From: PGYR01 sp040264895
Lineage (GTDB): Bacteria > Bacteroidota > Ignavibacteria > Kapaibacteriales > UBA2268
NCBI GenBank assembly: GCA_040264895.1
Contig: JBDQHL010000002.1
Location: forward strand, 1 to 64,000
Direction of reading: 5' to 3'
DNA: 64,000 nucleotides
Part shown: positions 1 through 9,894 of the stretch, piece by piece
Layout of the letters: each line of letters opens with the position of its first letter
How positions within the stretch are numbered: the first letter of the stretch is position 1
Notes under the pieces: model-generated
Seen by the model: the letters and a program-made list of their open reading frames with translations, nothing else
The model's database searches: none
What the model was told of the DNA's origin: nothing
Program-made: the position numbers and the translations under genes

Positions 1-237
1 ATAGGTTGAGTTAAAATTTTATACAAAATTAAGGTATTTTGGTAATATAGTGGCTATTCTGGTATTTTTGTGTGCTATTTGGTACATATTCATTTCTTCT
101 GAGCAGTCAACGATAGGTGTTTAGATTAGTGAATCATCGCTCATATGTTAATTGGAAAATTTGAATATAGAATAAAATATATGTATTTTAAGGTTTATTC
201 GTTGTAAAATAAATGTTCAATAATAACAGAGGAAATA

Positions 238-768
238 ATGAAAAATATATTAATACTATTAGTATCGCTAAGTTTCATAGCAATTGGTTGCAACAAACCA
301 CCAGAAGATACCACCGACGGAACTCATGAAATTGTTGACCAAGATGTGCACAGCTCAGACCACGATGAAAGTCATACTGCTGATAGCCACCATGACCACG
401 CAACTGATGGCGATGTTACTCATAGCAATGTATCGGAAGGTGGATTAGTTCTGAATGGTTCTGATAAGTGGGAAGCTGACGAACACACCAACAACTCAGT
501 AGCAAAAATGCACGAAATGGTAGAGCAAGTAAAGATGCAGAAAGAACCAGACTATGATGGACTGGCAGCAAAATTAAAATTGGAAGTACAAAATCTTGTA
601 AAGGGTTGCACAATGAATGGTGATGCCCACGATCAACTACATATTTGGCTCAATGATTATATGAAACGCATTGTTAAACTATCAGACAAAACTGATGAAC
701 AAGGTAGAGAAATAGCCTTGAATAATTTGGCAGAATCATTACATAACTATTCAGAATACTTTAAATGA
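238..768 (+). CDS. Histidine-rich lipoprotein
   Basis: Predicted outer-membrane or periplasmic lipoprotein of 176 residues. Residues 1-18 form a lipoprotein signal peptide with lipobox AIGC and Cys18. Residues about 25-62 are very rich in His, Asp and Glu (HSSDHDESHTADSHHDH), which suggests binding of a divalent metal, but this is inference. The C-terminal part is helical, with a lone Cys in CTMNGDAHDQLHIWL that resembles small periplasmic haem- or metal-associated helical proteins. The start is preceded by an AGAGGAAAT Shine-Dalgarno-like stretch. The stop overlaps the start of the next cytochrome-like gene (ATGA), so the two are probably translated together and act together. I do not recognise a named family. 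Confidence 0.8.
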   Translation: MKNILILLVSLSFIAIGCNKPPEDTTDGTHEIVDQDVHSSDHDESHTADSHHDHATDGDVTHSNVSEGGLVLNGSDKWEADEHTNNSVAKMHEMVEQVKMQKEPDYDGLAAKLKLEVQNLVKGCTMNGDAHDQLHIWLNDYMKRIVKLSDKTDEQGREIALNNLAESLHNYSEYFK

Positions 769-1718
769 AACTAAAAATAATTATTTCGAGCATAGCTATC
801 TTAGGGATAGCTTTACTCGGTTCTTGCACTCAAGAAAAACGCCTTCCAGAAAAGGATTTGAGTCAGAATGATAAGAATAGAAAAGCACTCAGAATAATTA
901 AAACTGCATGCTTCAGCTGCCACACACCAGAAAGAGAAATAGTTGGTGGTCGTTCTGGCCCACCATTCCATAAGATAAGGCAGCACTATGTAGACGAAGG
1001 CACTACTAAAGAGGAATTTGTTAGCGCAGTTAGTTCTTTCTTGAAAGAGCCAACTAAGGAAAAAGTGAAAATGAAACATGCTTATGAGAAATTTGGGCTT
1101 ATGCCCAGAATGCCTTTGACATCTGATGATATTACTATGATTGCTGAGTTTATGTATGATAATGATCTGACGGCCGAGCAATGGAGCAAATCAGCTAAAA
1201 TGGCTGATGTAAGCGAAACTGGTGAAGAATTAGACTACAAAAGCTTAGGTAAGCAGATAGCCCTTAGTACAAAATCAGTTCTTGGTAAAAACCTTATGTC
1301 AGCAATCAAAAATGGTGGGAGCCACTCAGCAGTTGAATTTTGCAACACAAGAGCTATACCCCTAACAGATAGTATGGCAAAAGAGCTAAATGCAAAAGTA
1401 AAGAGAGTGTCTGACAAACCGAGGAACTCTGATAATCACGCAAATGAGCTGGAACTGAAGTATATAGCAGATGCAAAAAGTCAGTTGAGTAACGGAGCTG
1501 AAATTAAGCCACATCTATTCGAAAGCAATGGCAAAATGATTGGCTATTACCCAATTACTACAAACGAAATGTGTATGCAATGTCACGGTACAACAGATGA
1601 AGACATTGATAAGCTAACACAAACTAAGATAGCAGAGAAATATCCTGATGACAAGGCGACAGGTTATTCTCCGAATGAATTGCGAGGAATATGGGTGATA
1701 GAGATGGATAAGAAGTAA
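765..1718 (+). CDS. DUF3365-type di-CxxCH c-type cytochrome lipoprotein
   Basis: A 317-residue lipoprotein (signal peptide ending LLGSC). Near the N-terminus it has a CxxCH haem-attachment motif (ACFSCHTPE) followed by a class I cytochrome c-like region with a possible Met ligand (LMPRMPL). The C-terminal half resembles the DUF3365 (Tll0287-like) haem-binding domain: SAVEFCNTRAIPLTDSMA, then a conserved RNSDNHANELE stretch and a second CxxCH (MCMQCHGTTDE). Two covalent haems are therefore expected on an envelope electron-transfer or redox/gas-sensing protein. Its start overlaps the stop of the His-rich lipoprotein by four bases, so they form an operon. The partner redox enzyme is not in the window. 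Confidence 0.85.
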   Translation: MKLKIIISSIAILGIALLGSCTQEKRLPEKDLSQNDKNRKALRIIKTACFSCHTPEREIVGGRSGPPFHKIRQHYVDEGTTKEEFVSAVSSFLKEPTKEKVKMKHAYEKFGLMPRMPLTSDDITMIAEFMYDNDLTAEQWSKSAKMADVSETGEELDYKSLGKQIALSTKSVLGKNLMSAIKNGGSHSAVEFCNTRAIPLTDSMAKELNAKVKRVSDKPRNSDNHANELELKYIADAKSQLSNGAEIKPHLFESNGKMIGYYPITTNEMCMQCHGTTDEDIDKLTQTKIAEKYPDDKATGYSPNELRGIWVIEMDKK

Positions 1719-1811
1719 ATTAACTGAACTTGAAAGCTATGAAGATGTTTACATTAATTCTACTATTGGATTGTAACCTGTGAATTTAAACTTACTTTAG
1801 AAAAAAAATAC

Positions 1812-1837
1812 TACTATTCATTATTGGAATAGTTTTT
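1812..1837 (+). terminator. Possible terminator after the cytochrome gene
   Basis: ACTATTC (1813-1819) pairs with GAATAGT (1827-1833) across a 7-nt loop and is followed by a run of Ts. The stem is AT-rich and therefore weak, but it sits between the cytochrome operon and the ATPase gene where a terminator would be expected. Confidence 0.4.
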
Positions 1838-1875
1838 GTAGTTTAAGTACAAATAGATAAATAAACTGATTTTTT

Positions 1876-3852
1876 ATGGAAAACAATTACTTTCCTATTG
1901 GGGTAGATGATGAGCTACAACAATTTCAAGACAAGCTAAGTAAGTTGAAAGCAGGGCAAGGTTCTGTTATAGCACTAGAAGGAGAAGCTGGAACTGGTAA
2001 ATCATTTCTGATGATGGAAATGATGAAGCTTGCTCGCAAAGATGACGCTGTCATATCACTTATGATAGAGAACGAAGCACCAATTGGTAACTTCAATGTA
2101 TCGAACTTGCAACAGCTTAAGGCATTTTCTACGGCTATGGATAGCTTACTGGAAGGTAATTACAAATCTGCAAAAGAGAGATTCAAAAAGAGATTGGGAA
2201 TTTCTATTCTCGCATCATTGCCAATTACAGGGGAGATATTCTACGCTGTTAAGGAAATCAGCAAAGATTGGAAAGACTACAAAAAGGAATCTAGCCAAGA
2301 GAAAGCCGACAGCAAGGTAAGTGCAATAGATGAATTTTATAACGCCTTCTGTAGCTTTGCTCACAAACAACCATTGGTACTAATGATAGACGATATGCAA
2401 TGGGCAGATGCATCTTCAGTAGAAATGATAAGGCGGTTTGTTAATAATGAGCAGCCAATTCTGTTTGTGTTTTCTTACAGACGTTCTGACTTTTCTGACC
2501 CCTCTATTCCACTATTTCCACTTATCGTTACCGAAAACAATGATATAAAAAGAACTCGGCTCAATGGGTTAGACAAGAAAGAAGTGGACTCATATTTCCG
2601 AACAAACATGAGTGGGTTCGAGGGTAATGAGAAATTTGTGAACTTGGTATATGAAAAAAGTCATGGTAACCCTGCTATACTCCATGAATATCTGCACTAT
2701 TTCGAAAAACATCCTCCGTTCAACTCAGCTGGTGAGCTTACAGTCAACCTAAGCGATGTAATTATGCCAGTTACTGCAAGTGCTGCCTTAGCTGAAAATA
2801 TAAATGAACTAAGCGATGATGATAAGAATTTACTGTCTATCTGTGCTGCCGAAGGACGTGAGTTTTCTGCATATATGATGTCTAAGCTGCTCAACACAGA
2901 TATAGTTGACGTAATACAAAAACTAAGAACGATAATTGGTAAATCTCCTGTAGTTAGAAGTATTGGCGCTAACATAAGGTATGGTGTAAAGACAACGATA
3001 TACCAATTTACTCAAGCATTCTACTATGAATATTTTTTAGATGGCTTGGAATATGAAGAAAAAATAGCACTTCACGAAATAGTGAGCAAAGAGTTAAAAG
3101 AGCTATATGACTCAGCTGATGAGGAAGAGAAAGAACAGATAGCCCCTTACTTAGCAGCACACAGCCGCGAAGCTGAAAATGATGAATTAGCCGACAAAAT
3201 GATAGCTGTTAGCCAAGGGTATTCAGAAAAATATACACCTACAGAGAGCGAAGAAGAAGAGAGTAAAACTGGGGGCAACGGTGGAAAATCTGGAGGTGAC
3301 GGAGAAGGAACAGGCGAAGTCAGCGGAACGGTGATGGTTGGCAATTTGGTAGATGAGTTTGATTTTTCCGCAATCAGAAATGAAGTACTCGACGAGGTAT
3401 TTGCACAACGATATGAGAATGCAATATCGAAAGCTGAGAATATATACGACACAAGTGCAAACAAGCTAAGAGTTATAGAAAAGGTACAACTACTAACTAT
3501 AATTGCAAAATCATACATGGGAATTAGCGATTACACTATGGCTGAGAATACTATAAACACTGCAAGCCAATTGCTCACTGAAAAAGGTAGCCCACAAGCT
3601 CAGTGCTTTATCCTAAACACAACTGCACTACTCGACGCAGAGCAAGGCCGCACCACGCAGGCAATGGAAAAACTACGAGAAGCAGCCAGAATGTCTATGA
3701 AATTACCCGATGAGCTAAAGCTGCTTACTATAACTAACATATCAAAAATAGTGAGTGAGAAAGATCCAGAAATGTCAGAAACCTACAAAAAGGTTGCTGA
3801 AGGATTAGCAGAAAAACTCAACTTCACTGAGTTCAAGGAACTTATATCGTAG
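1876..3852 (+). CDS. AAA_16/ORC1-like ATPase with C-terminal helical repeats
   Basis: Cytoplasmic 658-residue protein. Residues about 1-280 form an AAA_16-type P-loop ATPase: Walker A GEAGTGKS at residues 36-43 and a Walker B-like PLVLMIDDMQWAD near 165-177. A helical middle region follows, as in signal-transduction ATPases. A Gly/Ser/Glu-rich linker (about 460-490, GGNGGKSGGDGEG) leads to a TPR-like C-terminus (YENAISKAENIY; YMGISDYTMAENTI). In other bacteria this ATPase type is often fused to or encoded near class III adenylate cyclases; a broken TPR-cyclase gene lies 0.9 kb downstream. The function is probably regulatory, but the partner is unknown. It ends in a normal TAG, which shows that TAG is a working stop in this genome. 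Confidence 0.75.
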   Translation: MENNYFPIGVDDELQQFQDKLSKLKAGQGSVIALEGEAGTGKSFLMMEMMKLARKDDAVISLMIENEAPIGNFNVSNLQQLKAFSTAMDSLLEGNYKSAKERFKKRLGISILASLPITGEIFYAVKEISKDWKDYKKESSQEKADSKVSAIDEFYNAFCSFAHKQPLVLMIDDMQWADASSVEMIRRFVNNEQPILFVFSYRRSDFSDPSIPLFPLIVTENNDIKRTRLNGLDKKEVDSYFRTNMSGFEGNEKFVNLVYEKSHGNPAILHEYLHYFEKHPPFNSAGELTVNLSDVIMPVTASAALAENINELSDDDKNLLSICAAEGREFSAYMMSKLLNTDIVDVIQKLRTIIGKSPVVRSIGANIRYGVKTTIYQFTQAFYYEYFLDGLEYEEKIALHEIVSKELKELYDSADEEEKEQIAPYLAAHSREAENDELADKMIAVSQGYSEKYTPTESEEEESKTGGNGGKSGGDGEGTGEVSGTVMVGNLVDEFDFSAIRNEVLDEVFAQRYENAISKAENIYDTSANKLRVIEKVQLLTIIAKSYMGISDYTMAENTINTASQLLTEKGSPQAQCFILNTTALLDAEQGRTTQAMEKLREAARMSMKLPDELKLLTITNISKIVSEKDPEMSETYKKVAEGLAEKLNFTEFKELIS

Positions 3853-3889
3853 AATAAATAAATTCCTACCATGAGTAAAGCTAGGACAA

Positions 3890-4315
3890 ATGGAAGCATC
3901 GATGAATAGTAAAATGAAGATGGTACTTAAAGTAGTAGTTGTTGTTGCTATTATATTATTACTTTACAAAATAGTTGCATTAGTTACATTTAAGCATGTT
4001 GTAGATAATCAAAATCAATCTTCATTCAATGAATGGTATAAAGAAGACTATTTGTATAATAGCTACAAAGCAAACATTTATATTATTGACACACTTAATG
4101 AAGAAGAGATAGTAGTTTATGGTTTTAACCAAAAACATTCAATTACTTTTAGTTTTAGATTAGAATATTCCAAAAATAAATATTTTTTAAATCAAATTAG
4201 CATTGGCGATACAATAGAAAAAATAAAAGCAAAAAATCTTATTTATTTGTTGAAAGATAACAAACGAATAGATAGTTTTAAATTAAATTTTCTCTATGAC
4301 ATACAAAATGAGTAA
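3890..4315 (+). CDS. Hypothetical single-pass membrane protein
   Basis: An unrecognised protein of up to 141 residues; ATG at 3902 is an equally good start. A strong transmembrane helix (VLKVVVVVAIILLLYKIVAL) near the N-terminus is followed by a soluble domain of about 100 residues rich in Lys, Asn, Ile and Tyr with alternating beta-like pattern, probably outside the cytoplasmic membrane. No catalytic motif is visible. It lies 37 bases after the ATPase gene on the same strand and may be co-transcribed with it. It is more AT-rich than its neighbour. Confidence 0.55.
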   Translation: MEASMNSKMKMVLKVVVVVAIILLLYKIVALVTFKHVVDNQNQSSFNEWYKEDYLYNSYKANIYIIDTLNEEEIVVYGFNQKHSITFSFRLEYSKNKYFLNQISIGDTIEKIKAKNLIYLLKDNKRIDSFKLNFLYDIQNE

Positions 4316-4429
4316 TACAAATTACTTAACTCTAACAATTTTCAAATCACACACCTGCCATAAACTTAAACATCTCTAACTTGCTATTCGACTGTAATTT
4401 AAAGAAGTAGACACCACATTACTTGGGTT

Positions 4430-4614
4430 TGTGCTCCTCTGGAGGGGCTGGCAGAAACTCATTTCTGACTGAGGAGGAATAAAATGTCACAGCGAGGACT
4501 GTAAGGACGTGGCTGTCTCACTTGAGATTGCCGCACTTCGTTCGCAATGACTCTTTCGTCCACCTCCGTCTTCCGATATTCTATCGGAATCCACCTCCAC
4601 CAGCGGAGGACAAC
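4430..4614 (-). repeat. Modular hairpin repeat, copy A
   Basis: About 185 bases fill most of the gap between 4316 and 4771. Read on the minus strand, this copy matches copy C (30957-31151) over its whole length and copy B (29314-29360) in its core. Minus-strand order: a TTGTCCTCCG opening, a hairpin (4571-4589, TTCCGAT/ATCGGAA, 5-nt loop), GACGGAGGTGGACGA, the core at 4524-4551 that reads GTCATTGCGAACGAAG and continues, a GACAGCCACGTCC block, then a second hairpin (4452-4467, CAGAAA/TTTCTG) and a CCCCTCCAGAGGAGCACA end. Short ORFs inside are fortuitous. Nothing else was seen in the gap. Confidence 0.8.
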
Positions 4615-4771
4615 GTCACTCTGAGGATTCCGAGGAATCTGAAGAGTCCAGGCATGAAATAATCGCACAAAAAATAAAATATACTACCGATGCATTTGTA
4701 AACTTTTTGTATATTAGGGATAAGCTTTAGCCATTTTAGTTCGCGCGCAAATAAAAACGAAATATTAACTC

Positions 4772-6653
4772 ATGTCTTTTCCAAGAGTAACTATATTGGT
4801 ATACCGCCTGATAATTTTACAATTAGCTTTGCTGATAGTTACTGCTACTACCTATGCAGATGATTATGAATATGTGGATTCAATTTTAGAACTGACTCAA
4901 TTGTCAACTGGTACTCCTAAACAAGTTGACCTTTACAACGAATTGGCTGCATTTTATTATGAATATAATAATAAAATAAAAAAGGATTCAACGTTAGTTT
5001 ATTTACAAATGGCATTGGAAGCTGCTGAAAAAATAGATTATAAAAAGGGACTTGCTGAGACTAATTATTCTTTTGGGAAATATTATCTAGGAGTATCTGG
5101 CAATTTGCCAAAGGCCACTCCATACTTACTCAAAGGGCTTGATTTATTTTTAAAATTAGAGGAAAAAAATGGAATCTCAAAGAGCTATATGCAGCTTGGA
5201 TTGATTAGTTATTTACTCCATTATTACGAAGGGGCTGTAGAGAAATTATTGCTTTCCTTAGAAGCTGATAATAACCCAACATCCCAATACCTTTTAGCAA
5301 TTACTTATAGTGGGTTGGATAGTTCTGATTTAGCTAAAGAAAGTTTTTATAAATCTATAACTGATTTCAAAAAGTTGCAAAAATCAAATAGTCTAAACGA
5401 TTGTTATATGTGGTTAGGCCGATTACACCTTAAAACTGGTCAGCTTGATTCTTCATTTTACTATTTGAATAAATCTATAGAATTTGCTAAAAGTAAGAAT
5501 TAGGAACTTCTATTGGTTAGGCCCTATGCATTTTTATCAGAAGTATATTTCAAGACTAAAGATTATGATAAATCTCTCTACTATGCTGAGAGAAGTTATG
5601 AGTTAGAGACGAACAAAAATGCTAACACACAGACTGATAATATATCACATATACAAGCAACTAACTTACTAAGTAAAATATATTCTATGAGAAAGGACTA
5701 CAAAAAAACACATAACTTTTTGAATGAATATAATACAGTAAGTCTTAAATACACCGAAGCAAGTACATTGAGAAAAATTGCAGATATGCAGAGTATGTTC
5801 AAGTTTGAGCAGGAGATTAATCTCCAAAAGCTTCGCCAAAAGAAAGACAAAGAAATAGCAACTCAACAACTCAGAAATGAAAAAACCTTAGAAATGCTTT
5901 CATCGTTGGATTTGTTCTGCTATTACTATTGTTAATCGTACTTTATAACCGATTTAATATCAGGAAAAAAGCCAACACAGAACTAAACAAGTTGAATAAA
6001 GTCATAACATTTGAAAAAACACGATCTGACAACCTTTTATTGAATATATTACCAGCAGAAGTTGCTGAGGAGCTGAAGGAAAAAGGCCACGCCGAAGCTC
6101 AACTTATAGAACAAGTAACTGTATTATTCCTGATATAAAGAGCTTCACCGATTTAGCCCAAAAATTAAGCGCTAAGGAATTAGTCAACGATCTAAATATT
6201 TGTTTTTCAGAATTTGATAGTATAATAGAGAAATACCAGATTGAAAAAATAAAGACAATAGGTGATAGTTATATGGCAGCCTCTGGATTACCAAAACCTA
6301 GGGAGAGACATACTAATTCTATAATCCACGCAGCTTTGGATATTCGTGATTATATAGAAGAAGCTAAAACAAAAAACATACATGAAGGGCATCCCTTTTT
6401 CGAGTTACGTATAGGTCTTAATACTGGGCCAATAGTAGCAGGAATAGTAGGGGTGAAAAAATTCCAATACGACATTTGGGGTGATACAGTTAATACTGCT
6501 AGTAGAATGGAAACCAGTGGCGTTCCAGGAAAAGTAAATATTAGTCAAGCAACATACGACATACTGAAAGATGATCCAGAATTAGTGTTCGAAGACCGTG
6601 GTAAAATCAAAACCAAGGGAAAAGGCGAAATGCAAATGTATTTCGTAGATTGA
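4772..6653 (+). pseudogene. TPR/class III adenylate cyclase, broken
   Basis: The intact ancestor would be about 625 residues: signal peptide, TPR repeats (to about residue 350), coiled coil, one membrane helix, a coiled-coil linker and a class III adenylate/guanylate cyclase domain. The cyclase part shows LLLNILPAEVAEELK, VTVLF, IKTIGDSYMAASGLP, GLNTGPIVAGIVG and YDIWGDTVNTASRME. Three lesions are visible: an in-frame TAG at 5501-5503; loss of one base in the A-run near 5880-5886, after which the helix reads AFIVGFVLLLLLLIVLYNRF in the next frame; and loss of one base near 6129, where VLF runs into the wrong frame before DIKSFTDLAQKL. Each lesion alone would remove the catalytic domain. Assembly error is the alternative explanation. 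Confidence 0.85.
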
Positions 6654-6815
6654 AAATATAACCCATTACTTGATGATGAAGTGCTGTAATTCCACCCAAG
6701 ATTTTTTAAACCCTATTCCAAAATATAAACTAATAAATTGCAAATCCCCCTAGCCAGCTTTATCAAAGAGGAGTTTATGAGAAGTCCCCCTGCGTATAAA
6801 GTCTGGAGGAAAGTA

Positions 6816-6897
6816 CGTTGAGCTTGTCGAAACGAACTTAGTACTCAAGTTCACTTCGACACTCGTGCTGAGCAACGTCGAAGTAGGCTCAGTGAGC
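6816..6897. repeat. Tandem hairpin repeat, copy D
   Basis: Within the 430-base gap 6654-7085 four hairpins follow one another: CGTT/AACG around the core GAGCTTGTCGA (6816-6834), GAACTT/AAGTTC (6834-6852), ACTTCGAC/GTCGAAGT (6853-6884) and GCTC/GAGC (6887-6897). The first is a copy of the element also found at 29238, 31162, 35375 and 48459. Flanking CTCC/GGAG blocks (6801-6810 and 6900-6921) are also repeat-like. I see no gene in this gap. Confidence 0.7.
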
Positions 6898-7085
6898 TTT
6901 AGTCCTCCCTGATAAGGGAGTATTTAGTAGAGTTTCTTTTAACCACCACACTAATACAGTAACTTTAAAAAACACTAACTAAAAAAATAGTGCCAGATGC
7001 TAAACAAAATAGCCATATATTCGTAATATTCATTGAAAAATGAAAGAAAATATGTTCAATTTTTTTATTTAATGGAACAGAAAAA

Positions 7086-8072
7086 ATGACAGACATACAA
7101 GAACTTAACGAACGAATACAACGCGAGAGTGGCTTCATCGATATGCTAATGATGGAGATGGGCAAAGTCATTGTCGGACAAAAATATATGGTGGAACGCC
7201 TGCTAATTGGCTTGCTATCAAATGGTCACGTCCTCTTGGAGGGTGTACCCGGATTGGCAAAGACATTGGCAATCAACACACTATCCAATGCAATAGATGG
7301 CGATTTCTCTAGGATTCAGTTTACTCCCGATTTGCTTCCTGCCGATGTGGTCGGTACTATGATTTATAGCCAAGGAGAGCAGAAATTTCACGTTAGGAAA
7401 GGACCTGTGTTCGCTAACTTCGTATTGGCGGATGAGATTAACCGTGCTCCTGCTAAGGTACAGAGTGCATTACTAGAGGCGATGCAAGAAAGACAAGTGA
7501 CCATTGGCGACAATACTTTCAAGTTGGAAGAGCCATTCTTGGTGCTAGCTACCCAAAACCCATTGGAGCAAGAGGGGACTTACCCACTACCAGAAGCGCA
7601 AGTGGACAGATTTATGTTGAAACTTGTAGTTGGTTATCCCACTAAGGAAGAGGAAAAGCAGATTCTCCGAATGAACTTAGAGAAGACTTTCCCTAAGGTT
7701 TCTAAGATATTAGACCCAGCGGATATCATCAAAGCAAGGGACGTTGTGAAAGATGTCTATATGGACGAGAAGATAGAAAAATACATTATGGATATCGTTT
7801 TCGCTACTCGTTTCCCTGAGGAATACGGTATGGCAGATATGAAAGACCTTATCTCATTTGGTGGGTCGCCTCGTGCTACTATCTCACTTGCTCGTGCTGC
7901 TAAGGCGTACGCATTTATCAAGCGTCGTGGCTATGTCCTGCCAGAAGATATCAGGGCAGTTGCTCTTGACGTACTCAGCCACAGAGTAGGAATTACCTAC
8001 GAAGCCGAAGCCGAGAATTTGACCTCGGAAGATATAGTCAACAAGATTATTGATAACATAGAAGTACCTTAA
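7086..8072 (+). CDS. MoxR-family AAA+ ATPase
   Basis: A 328-residue cytoplasmic AAA+ ATPase of the MoxR family. Such proteins act as chaperone-like partners of neighbouring von Willebrand A (VWA) domain proteins. Walker A GVPGLAKT is at residues 53-60, Walker B FVLADEINRAP follows, and the sensor region QNPLEQEGTYPLPEAQ is typical of the family; length is normal. It is the first gene of a tight operon with DUF58, a BatD-like protein and BatA (5-base gap to the next gene), the core of the Bacteroides aerotolerance-type locus. Confidence 0.93.
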   Translation: MTDIQELNERIQRESGFIDMLMMEMGKVIVGQKYMVERLLIGLLSNGHVLLEGVPGLAKTLAINTLSNAIDGDFSRIQFTPDLLPADVVGTMIYSQGEQKFHVRKGPVFANFVLADEINRAPAKVQSALLEAMQERQVTIGDNTFKLEEPFLVLATQNPLEQEGTYPLPEAQVDRFMLKLVVGYPTKEEEKQILRMNLEKTFPKVSKILDPADIIKARDVVKDVYMDEKIEKYIMDIVFATRFPEEYGMADMKDLISFGGSPRATISLARAAKAYAFIKRRGYVLPEDIRAVALDVLSHRVGITYEAEAENLTSEDIVNKIIDNIEVP

Positions 8073-8077
8073 TCGAA

Positions 8078-8953
8078 GTGAAAACTCAAGATTTAATAAA
8101 GAAAGTTAGAAAGATTGAGATAAAAACTCGTGGGCTTTCTAATCAGTTATTTTCGGGTGAGTACCACACCGCGTTCAAAGGGCGAGGTATGGCATTCAGC
8201 GAGGTTCGCGAATATCAGTCTGGTGACGATGTTCGGTTGATTGATTGGAACGTTACAGCTCGTTCGGGCGATGCTTATATCAAAGTTTTTGAAGAGGAAA
8301 GAGAGATGACCACTATGCTATTGGTCGATGCCTCTGGCTCTAAGATATTCGGTACTGGTGAGCAATCGAAGAAAGATTTGATAACTGAGCTATCGGCTGT
8401 GTTGTCGTTCTCAGCAATTCAGAACAATGACAAAGTGGGCGTTATTTTCTTCTCCGATAAGGTAGAGAAATACATTCCACCAAAGAAAGGGAAATCGCAT
8501 ATACTTAGGATTATCCGAGAGTTGATAGAGTTTGAGCCAGAGTCGAAGAAGACCGATATTGGTGCTGCTTTGGAATTCTTTACAAGTGTGATAAAGAAGA
8601 GAGCAATCGTATTTTTAATGTCTGATTTCATTAGTCCTAATTTTGAGAATCCACTTAGAATAGCAGCAAAAAGGCATGACTTAATCGCCGTAAAACTATT
8701 TGACGATAAGGAATTTACTCTACCGAATATTGGGTTGATAAATGTGGTCGATTCAGAAACTGGTGATACTATGTGGATAGACACATCGGATAAGAAAACA
8801 ATAAGAAAGTTTGAAGAAGAAAGGGCTGAGTTTACAGCGAAATTGGAGACTCTATTACTGAAAAACAAGGTTGATATAATAGACCTTAAGACTGATGAGT
8901 CCTACGTTGTGCCGCTTCGTCAGTTCTTCAAGAAAAGAGAAGGAAGGAGGTAA
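8078..8953 (+). CDS. DUF58 domain protein (VWA-like)
   Basis: A 291-residue protein with GTG start five bases after moxR. It carries the DUF58 signature (GRGMAFSEVREYQSGDD followed by RLIDWNVTARSG) and a VWA-like fold with a DASGS metal-site motif (LLVDASGSKIFG). DUF58 proteins are the usual partner of MoxR ATPases and are probably acted on by them at the membrane. No membrane helix is visible, so this copy is likely cytoplasmic and peripheral. The 11-base gap to the next gene supports one operon. Confidence 0.9.
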   Translation: MKTQDLIKKVRKIEIKTRGLSNQLFSGEYHTAFKGRGMAFSEVREYQSGDDVRLIDWNVTARSGDAYIKVFEEEREMTTMLLVDASGSKIFGTGEQSKKDLITELSAVLSFSAIQNNDKVGVIFFSDKVEKYIPPKKGKSHILRIIRELIEFEPESKKTDIGAALEFFTSVIKKRAIVFLMSDFISPNFENPLRIAAKRHDLIAVKLFDDKEFTLPNIGLINVVDSETGDTMWIDTSDKKTIRKFEEERAEFTAKLETLLLKNKVDIIDLKTDESYVVPLRQFFKKREGRR

Positions 8954-8964
8954 TCCCAAAGATT

Positions 8965-9894
8965 ATGAGAATTTTTACTCTTGCGATTTTATTTATAATT
9001 GGTACAAACTTCACAGCTCAATCAGATGAGTTGAAGATAAATGCCGACACCAACAATGTGATGATTGGTGATTGGGTAAACTTGAGCTTGACCTATATGG
9101 CAGATAGCGTAGTGGACTTTGAGCTTCCACTCTTCTATGCAGATGCAATAGAAGGCATAGAGCAAATAGAAGAGTCATCGGTTGACACTACCAGCGGTAG
9201 CCGCTATGGTCTGATGAAGACATTCACAGTCTCCGCCTATGATTCTGGCAATTATACTATTCCGCAGATGTGGGCTATTTCGCCTTTGACTGAGGACACA
9301 TTATACACCGATTCTCTCGTTCTGACTTATGGTATGCCGGCAGTGGATACCACACAAGCTATCAAAGACATCAAGGATATTTACATTGTAGATTACACCG
9401 ATTATGGATGGCTATATTGGGTTGGTGGCATTGCTTTGCTATTGATATTGGCTGGTGTGGGCTACTATTTCTATAACAAAAGAGAGCCAAAAGAAGAAGA
9501 ACCAGAGCCAGTTTACGACCCAAAAATTCCTCCATATATCCTGGCGATAGAGTCGCTGAATAGCTTAGAAGAAGAGCGATTGTGGCAAAATGGATTCTTC
9601 AAGAAATATTACACAAAAATGACAGACATTTTGCGAATTTACTACCATCGTGTTTATGAAATAAAAACTATGGAGCTGACCAGCCACGAGTTGATAGAAG
9701 TTATGCAAGAGCAGAAACTTTTTGATTCTGCGGACAAAGAGAAACTGCAATATATAGCTCAGTATTCTGATTTGTCGAAGTTTGCAAAAGCGAACCCACT
9801 ACCAGAAAACAACACCAAATCGCTGGAATACGCTAAGGAGTTAGTTAAAAAAGCCAAACCACTAAGCGATGCGAAGGAGGAAGGCAATGTTTGA
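8965..9894 (+). CDS. BatD/DUF4381-like membrane protein
   Basis: A 309-residue protein: signal peptide (residues 1-19), an extracytoplasmic beta-rich domain of about 120 residues (NNVMIGDWVNLSLTYMADS), one membrane helix at about 155-172 (WVGGIALLLILAGVGYYFY) and a cytoplasmic helical tail. The tail resembles DUF4381 (FFKKYYTKMTDILRIYYHRV; TSHELIEVMQ). By position between DUF58 and BatA it fills the role of the BatD or DUF4381 component of the MoxR/Bat system. The stop overlaps the start of batA. Confidence 0.75.
   Translation: MRIFTLAILFIIGTNFTAQSDELKINADTNNVMIGDWVNLSLTYMADSVVDFELPLFYADAIEGIEQIEESSVDTTSGSRYGLMKTFTVSAYDSGNYTIPQMWAISPLTEDTLYTDSLVLTYGMPAVDTTQAIKDIKDIYIVDYTDYGWLYWVGGIALLLILAGVGYYFYNKREPKEEEPEPVYDPKIPPYILAIESLNSLEEERLWQNGFFKKYYTKMTDILRIYYHRVYEIKTMELTSHELIEVMQEQKLFDSADKEKLQYIAQYSDLSKFAKANPLPENNTKSLEYAKELVKKAKPLSDAKEEGNV

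Noticed and set aside
4459..4668. 69-codon minus-strand ORF
   Set aside because: It lies inside repeat copy A; a similar ORF in copy C (31020-31226) shows that these arise from the repeat, not from a gene.
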